A stretch of DNA of 35,056 bases from Pseudonocardiales bacterium (GTDB lineage: Bacteria > Actinomycetota > Actinomycetes > Mycobacteriales > QHCA01). The position numbers and the translations under genes are program-made. The stretch is from assembly GCA_003244095.1 (NCBI GenBank), contig QHCA01000123.1, positions 3,892 to 38,947 of the forward strand, read 5' to 3'. Below, one piece after another: positions 31,953 to 35,056 of the stretch. Positions within the stretch are counted from its first letter, which is position 1, and each line of letters starts with the position of its first letter. Under the pieces are notes generated by a model. It worked only from the letters and a program-made list of their open reading frames with translations. It was not told the DNA's origin and ran no database searches.

Positions 31953-31966
31953 CACGGGCTACCGTG
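31953..31966. promoter_or_regulatory. Inverted repeat overlapping a -10-like box before the XRE-kinase gene
   Basis: CACGG-GCTA-CCGTG is a perfect 5-base inverted repeat with a 4-base spacer. It overlaps TACCGT (31960-31965), a possible -10 that lies about 25 bases before the start at 31991. A repressor at this site would block that promoter, so autoregulation by the XRE domain is plausible. Evidence is from sequence alone. Confidence 0.33.
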
Positions 31967-31990
31967 TCTCAGGGCAAGGAGGGCTCCGAC

Positions 31991-32956
31991 ATGGCGGTCA
32001 AGCGGCACGGACTCGCGAACCGACGGAAGGCAGCCGGGTTCAGCCAGGAGGCACTCGCCGAGCACCTCGGCGTGGACCGCTCGACGGTGTGTCGCTGGGA
32101 GCGCGGGGAGACCGAACCGCAGCCGTGCCTTCGCCCGGGTTTGGCAGCTGCTCTCGGCCTGGGCCCGGACGACCTCGATATACTGCTGCATCGAGCCGAC
32201 TTCACACCGCGGCCAGCCCTCAATCTCGGCGAGCATGGCGGCCCCGCGATCGGGTGGCCTGGCCAGCTTCTCCGGCTCAAGCCCGCGCCCAAGGGGTTCG
32301 ACGACGACCCTAGCCTCCACACATTCGAGCACAGGCTGCGTCAAGCCTGGGACAGCCGGTCACGGGCCAGACGTGCGAATCCCTGCCTGGTCCTCGTCGG
32401 CGGCTTCGCCGGCTCGGGAAAGACCGAGTTCGGCCGGTTCCTCAGCGGAACGACCGGCTGGGCTCACCTCGACAAGGACGCGTTGACACGGCCCCTCACC
32501 GAAACACTCCTGCGCTCGCTGGGTTCCGACCCCAACGACCGCCACACCAACCTTTACGCGAGTCAGGTGCGGCCACATGAGTACCGCGCCCTCATGAGCG
32601 CCGCATTCGGCAGCCTCGACAGCGGGAGCTCCACCGTGGTCAGTGCACCGTTCCTCCGCGAGATGCCCGGGGACCCCTGGCTTCAGCGGCTGGCTGCCCG
32701 CTGCATGGCCCGCGCGATCGACTTCGTCTTGATCTGGGTCGACACCGACTTGGAGACCATGCACAGCCACCTGCAGGCACGCGACGCCGCCCGCGACACC
32801 TGGAAGCTGAATCACTGGGAGAACTACCGGGACTCGGTCGACATCAACATCCGTCCCAGCCACCCCTACTTTCTCGTCGACAATCGGCAGAATGCCGCCG
32901 TCGGCCTGTTGGATCAAGCCCAGAGACTCGTCGATGCGAGATGTGATGACTGGTAG
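31991..32956 (+). CDS. XRE helix-turn-helix protein fused to a zeta-toxin/AAA_33-like P-loop kinase
   Basis: 321 residues from ATG 31991, with AAGGAGG eight bases upstream. An XRE domain lies at about 5-65: RRKAAGFSQEALAEHLGVDRSTVCRWERGETEP (split as AGFSQEALAEHLGVD and RSTVCRWERGE). After a linker of about 65 residues, Walker A GGFAGSGKTEF lies at 137-147, then LDKDALTRPL (about 160-169), VSAPFLRE, a strand FVLIWVDTD with the acidic residue, and an Arg-bearing lid LQARDAARDTWKLNHWE. This is the layout of the AAA_33/zeta-toxin kinase group. Zeta toxins phosphorylate UDP-sugars and are paired with antitoxins; HTH-kinase fusions recall fused PezA-PezT. Function here is unknown. It overlaps the next gene, which lies in another frame, by about 11-23 bases. 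Confidence 0.82.
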   Translation: MAVKRHGLANRRKAAGFSQEALAEHLGVDRSTVCRWERGETEPQPCLRPGLAAALGLGPDDLDILLHRADFTPRPALNLGEHGGPAIGWPGQLLRLKPAPKGFDDDPSLHTFEHRLRQAWDSRSRARRANPCLVLVGGFAGSGKTEFGRFLSGTTGWAHLDKDALTRPLTETLLRSLGSDPNDRHTNLYASQVRPHEYRALMSAAFGSLDSGSSTVVSAPFLREMPGDPWLQRLAARCMARAIDFVLIWVDTDLETMHSHLQARDAARDTWKLNHWENYRDSVDINIRPSHPYFLVDNRQNAAVGLLDQAQRLVDARCDDW

Positions 32957-33506
32957 CGCGATCGTCTTGTACGGCCCGCCAGCAAGCGGTAAGAGTGCGA
33001 TCACCTCCGAGCTGTCAGCCCTTCATCCTGACTTCGTCCTATTCAGGCGCATCAAGATCGGCGGCGGATGCCGCGATGGCTACCGGGACGCCGCAGAGTC
33101 CGAGGTCGACGCGCTACACCGCGAAGGACTCGTCCTGTACGAGAACACCCGCTACGGAAACACCTACCTGGTCGATCAACCCGAGTTGGGCCGGATGATC
33201 GATACGGGGCTGGTGCCGATCGTTCACGTCGGGCAGCTGGCCGGGGTCCGCGCGATACAGCAATATTCCGCCGCGTGGCTGGCCGTACTCTTGTGGTGCT
33301 CCAGAGCCACCACGGCGAAGCGCGTGCGGGCGCGCGCTTCCGGCGACCTCGACGCCCGCGTCGCCGCCTGGGACGAGACGGCACGCGACATCAAGAACCG
33401 CCGGGCGGGAGACTTCGCGCTCCACATCGACACCACAAGGTCGTCGGCCGCCACTGCTGCGATCACTATTCACGCCGCGCTCTCCGGTCCGATCGGCGGC
33501 CGATAG
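32946..33506 (+). CDS. Guanylate-kinase-like P-loop NTPase
   Basis: 186 residues from ATG 32946; ATG 32934 is possible. The start overlaps the end of the XRE-kinase gene. Walker A GPPASGKSAI lies at 10-19, followed by a short strand PDFVLFRRIKIGGG. YENTRYGNTYLVD (about 60-72) resembles the nucleotide-binding YGNTY segment of guanylate kinases, and GLVPIVHVGQLAGVRAI the strand that follows in that family. RVRARASGDLDARVAAWDET resembles the Arg-rich lid, and HIDTT near the end is a typical terminal strand. It lies four bases before the DapA-like gene. It is probably a nucleotide or small-molecule kinase; the substrate is unknown. Confidence 0.72.
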   Translation: MTGSAIVLYGPPASGKSAITSELSALHPDFVLFRRIKIGGGCRDGYRDAAESEVDALHREGLVLYENTRYGNTYLVDQPELGRMIDTGLVPIVHVGQLAGVRAIQQYSAAWLAVLLWCSRATTAKRVRARASGDLDARVAAWDETARDIKNRRAGDFALHIDTTRSSAATAAITIHAALSGPIGGR

Positions 33507-33510
33507 CAGC

Positions 33511-34314
33511 GTGGGTGTCGAGATCGTCATCCCCGCCCTCATGTTCCGGACGCCGTCGGGCGACTTCGACCCTTTCGCCACCCAGCGGTACGCACACCGA
33601 GCGGCGCGAACCTGGATCGACCGATTCATCCTCTCCGGCTCCACCACCCGAGGCGACCTCCTGTCCGTGGCCGAGCGCGCGGCGATCCTCGATCTCTGGG
33701 TTGCCGCGGTGGAGCCGTCACGACTGGTCGCGTGTTGCTGGTGCGACGAAGACATGCGGCTCGCCGGACAGCGCGGCATCCGCCCGATCGTCGTGATGCG
33801 CGGCCTGGAGACACACCATCAGGCGCTCGCCTTCTTCGCTCAGCTTCCCGCCGGGGCCTACGTGTACAGCCATCCCAGGCATACACCGATCACAGTCGAC
33901 GGGACGCTCGCCAGCGCCGCCACCGAGGAAGGCATCCTGCCCGGCGGAGCGAAGCTTGCCAAGGCAGGACTGGACGATATAGCGGCGGTGCGTGACGTCG
34001 CTGGACCCGGATTCACACTCTGGGACGGATCATCACGCCACATCCGAGCCAGCATTCGCAGTGGCGCCTCAGGCGTGGTGGCCACTCCGCTCGCCGATCT
34101 GCCAATGCCCTTCCCCGCCCGCTCGATAACCGCGATCCAAGCCGTCACAGACGAGGCCCAACGCAAGCTCGACCGACATGCGACTCGGCGCACGCGCCTC
34201 AATTGCCTTCTGAGGTCCGCGTCGCGCGGTTCCACAGCTCCTCCACCGGCACCGCCTGGCGAGGTCCGCCAGGCCCGCCGACGTTCCGACACAGTGAACG
34301 GTCCCGATCCTTGA
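33511..34314 (+). CDS. DapA / N-acetylneuraminate-lyase family TIM-barrel protein
   Basis: 267 residues from GTG 33511. The DHDPS/NAL fold is suggested by IVIPALMF at the start, FILSGSTTRGDLLSVAER (about 40-57), where GSTT equals the GTTGE substrate loop, AYVYSHPRHTP (about 116-126) at the catalytic Tyr position, and GGAKLAKAGLDDIAAV (146-161), in which Lys148 lies at the Schiff-base lysine position. GSSRHIRASIRSGASGVVA follows as in the family. The protein is a little short (about 290-300 is usual) and its last 40 residues are basic and Pro-rich, so the C-terminus may be altered by frameshift. Known role of the family: aldol cleavage or addition with pyruvate or a ketoacid. Its partner kinases suggest a small pathway, which is unknown. 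Confidence 0.7.
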   Translation: MGVEIVIPALMFRTPSGDFDPFATQRYAHRAARTWIDRFILSGSTTRGDLLSVAERAAILDLWVAAVEPSRLVACCWCDEDMRLAGQRGIRPIVVMRGLETHHQALAFFAQLPAGAYVYSHPRHTPITVDGTLASAATEEGILPGGAKLAKAGLDDIAAVRDVAGPGFTLWDGSSRHIRASIRSGASGVVATPLADLPMPFPARSITAIQAVTDEAQRKLDRHATRRTRLNCLLRSASRGSTAPPPAPPGEVRQARRRSDTVNGPDP

Positions 34315-34323
34315 CCGCCGCCC

Positions 34324-34336
34324 GAGCGTTCCGCTC
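34324..34336. terminator. Short hairpin between convergent genes
   Basis: GAGCG (34324-34328) and CGCTC (34332-34336) pair around a 3-base loop in the 43-base gap between the convergent DapA-like and DUF4383 genes. There is no U-run, so it is only a candidate. Confidence 0.22.
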
Positions 34337-34357
34337 AGCCGCCCCGTGTCCCTGGTC

Positions 34358-34843
34358 TCACATCGGCGGCGCGGCGCCCGAACGCCCAGGGCTGTCCGAC
34401 GCCGAGGCTTTCGACCGAGAAGGGGCGGGGTTCGCGGCGCTGACCCGACCGTACAAACCGAAGCTCAGCAATGCCAGGCCGACGACGAAGCTGAAGATGA
34501 CGTTGTTCATCCGGAACGCCAGGAAGTTGGCGTCGGTACGGATGAGGGCCAGGTTGATCAGGCCGGAGGCGAGCAGGATCGAGCCGACAACAGTGTTCGT
34601 CGTGGCGGCGAGGTTGCCGGCGACGGCAGCAGCGCCGATGAGCACCAGGCCGAAGACCAGCGACAGCAAGCTGAGCAGCCCGTTGGAGTGCAGGCCCAGC
34701 ACCGATTTGCCGTGAATCGTGAAGAACTCCACGCCCGTGAGGAAACCGGCCGCGCCGAAGACCACCAGGATCGCGCCGCAGACGAAGCCGCCCACCCGGT
34801 AGACGCCGCCCAGTGGGCTGTTCAGCGGCAGATGCTCCTCCAT
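34358..34843 (-). CDS. DUF4383 domain-containing membrane protein
   Basis: 161 residues from ATG 34843. Four membrane segments lie at about 14-36, 54-76, 84-100 and 110-130. NSPLGGVYRVGGFVCGAILVVFGAAGF at the start and the later LGLHSNGLLSLLSLVFGLVL and INLALIR are typical of DUF4383, a family of small actinobacterial membrane proteins with no known function. The last 30 residues are Ser/Pro/Ala-rich. It lies 11 bases after the amidase stop codon on the same strand, so the two may be co-transcribed. No strong ribosome-binding site is seen. Confidence 0.82.
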   Translation of the reverse strand: MEEHLPLNSPLGGVYRVGGFVCGAILVVFGAAGFLTGVEFFTIHGKSVLGLHSNGLLSLLSLVFGLVLIGAAAVAGNLAATTNTVVGSILLASGLINLALIRTDANFLAFRMNNVIFSFVVGLALLSFGLYGRVSAANPAPSRSKASASDSPGRSGAAPPM

Positions 34844-34854
34844 GGTGCAGAAAA

Positions 34855-35056
34855 CTACCGGATGGCCTGCTCGACCACGGCCGCGGTGGCCAGGAGCATC
34901 GCCTCGGAGCCGGCCGGGCCCACGAGTTGCAGGGCGGTGATCAGCGGCCCGGACACCGGGATGCTGACCGCCGGCAGGCCGGCGGTGTTCACCGCGGCGG
35001 TGAGTTGGCCGATCCGCGACCTGGCGTGGTCGGCGAGCAGCGGCGGCTGGTCGGCT
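34855..35056 (-). CDS. Amidase family protein, C-terminal fragment (window edge)
   Basis: The last 66 residues of a minus-strand frame run in from the right edge and stop at TAG 34855-34857. The segment reads as the C-terminus of the amidase signature family: TAAVNTAGLPAVSIPVSG matches the usual TxxxNLTGxPAxSVP region, and LQLVGPAGSEAMLL matches the LQLVGRxGxExxLL end. Known role: hydrolysis of amide bonds with a Ser-Ser-Lys triad, which lies outside the window. Substrate unknown. The gene precedes DUF4383. Confidence 0.8.
   Translation of the reverse strand, partial: ADQPPLLADHARSRIGQLTAAVNTAGLPAVSIPVSGPLITALQLVGPAGSEAMLLATAAVVEQAIR

Noticed and set aside
31362-32486. Plus-strand ORF through the small-gene pair and into the XRE gene
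   Set aside because: It is out of frame with the XRE-kinase protein, lacks family features and covers the probable promoter.
1-35056. CRISPR array, insertion sequence, integrase or rRNA
   Set aside because: No regularly spaced direct repeats, transposase or recombinase motifs, or rRNA-like sequence were seen on either strand.

Overview
The window is GC-rich (about 70 % by eye, not computed), densely packed with GTG starts and 4-bp gene overlaps, and comes from an actinomycete chromosome. Support for this includes the order pth - rplY - prs - glmU followed by a TetR gene like Rv1019, which is also the order in Mycobacterium tuberculosis, a DUF3048 lipoprotein and a DUF4383 membrane protein. 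I cannot name the genus.

Positions 1-21580 form one large locus for building an extracellular polysaccharide that is probably sulfated. It contains an initiating polyprenyl-phosphate sugar transferase, an Alg14/Alg13-like (EpsE/EpsF-like) split glycosyltransferase, a GT2 and a GT14-type glycosyltransferase, a Wzx-type flippase, an O-antigen ligase/Wzy-type polymerase, and a Wzz-type chain-length protein fused to a tyrosine-kinase-like domain. Mixed among them are six sulfotransferases (the first cut by the left edge), a kinase-fold protein and a polytopic membrane protein of unknown role. In the middle lies a cysQ-cysD-cysN operon, which makes APS for the sulfate donor PAPS and removes the by-product PAP. 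No APS kinase (CysC) is present, neither fused to CysN nor as a separate gene. The locus is arranged as alternating operons: minus (775-2652), plus (2786-8376), minus (12857 to 8389), plus (13168-16159) and minus (21580 to 16172).

Positions 21751-25655 hold the housekeeping block pth, rplY (L25/Ctc), prs and glmU, all on the minus strand. The pth gene has all catalytic residues but no ATG, GTG or TTG at its proper N-terminus. Next come a minus-strand FIST sensor plus GAF-GGDEF-EAL cyclic-di-GMP pair (25775-29307), a tRNA-Gln(UUG), and on the plus strand a fatty-acid desaturase preceded by a striking repeated TTACGG operator-like element, then the TetR gene.

Positions 31308-34314 look like an accessory insertion. 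A divergent pair of small unknown genes (minus) faces a plus-strand cassette of three genes: an XRE helix-turn-helix fused to a zeta/AAA_33-like P-loop kinase, a guanylate-kinase-like P-loop protein, and a DapA-family aldolase/lyase-like protein. I do not recognise this trio as a described system. The window ends with a DUF4383 membrane protein and the C-terminus of an amidase on the minus strand.

The only gene-free stretch longer than 300 bases is 12858-13167, a divergent promoter region. I saw no CRISPR array, insertion sequence, rRNA or replication origin.
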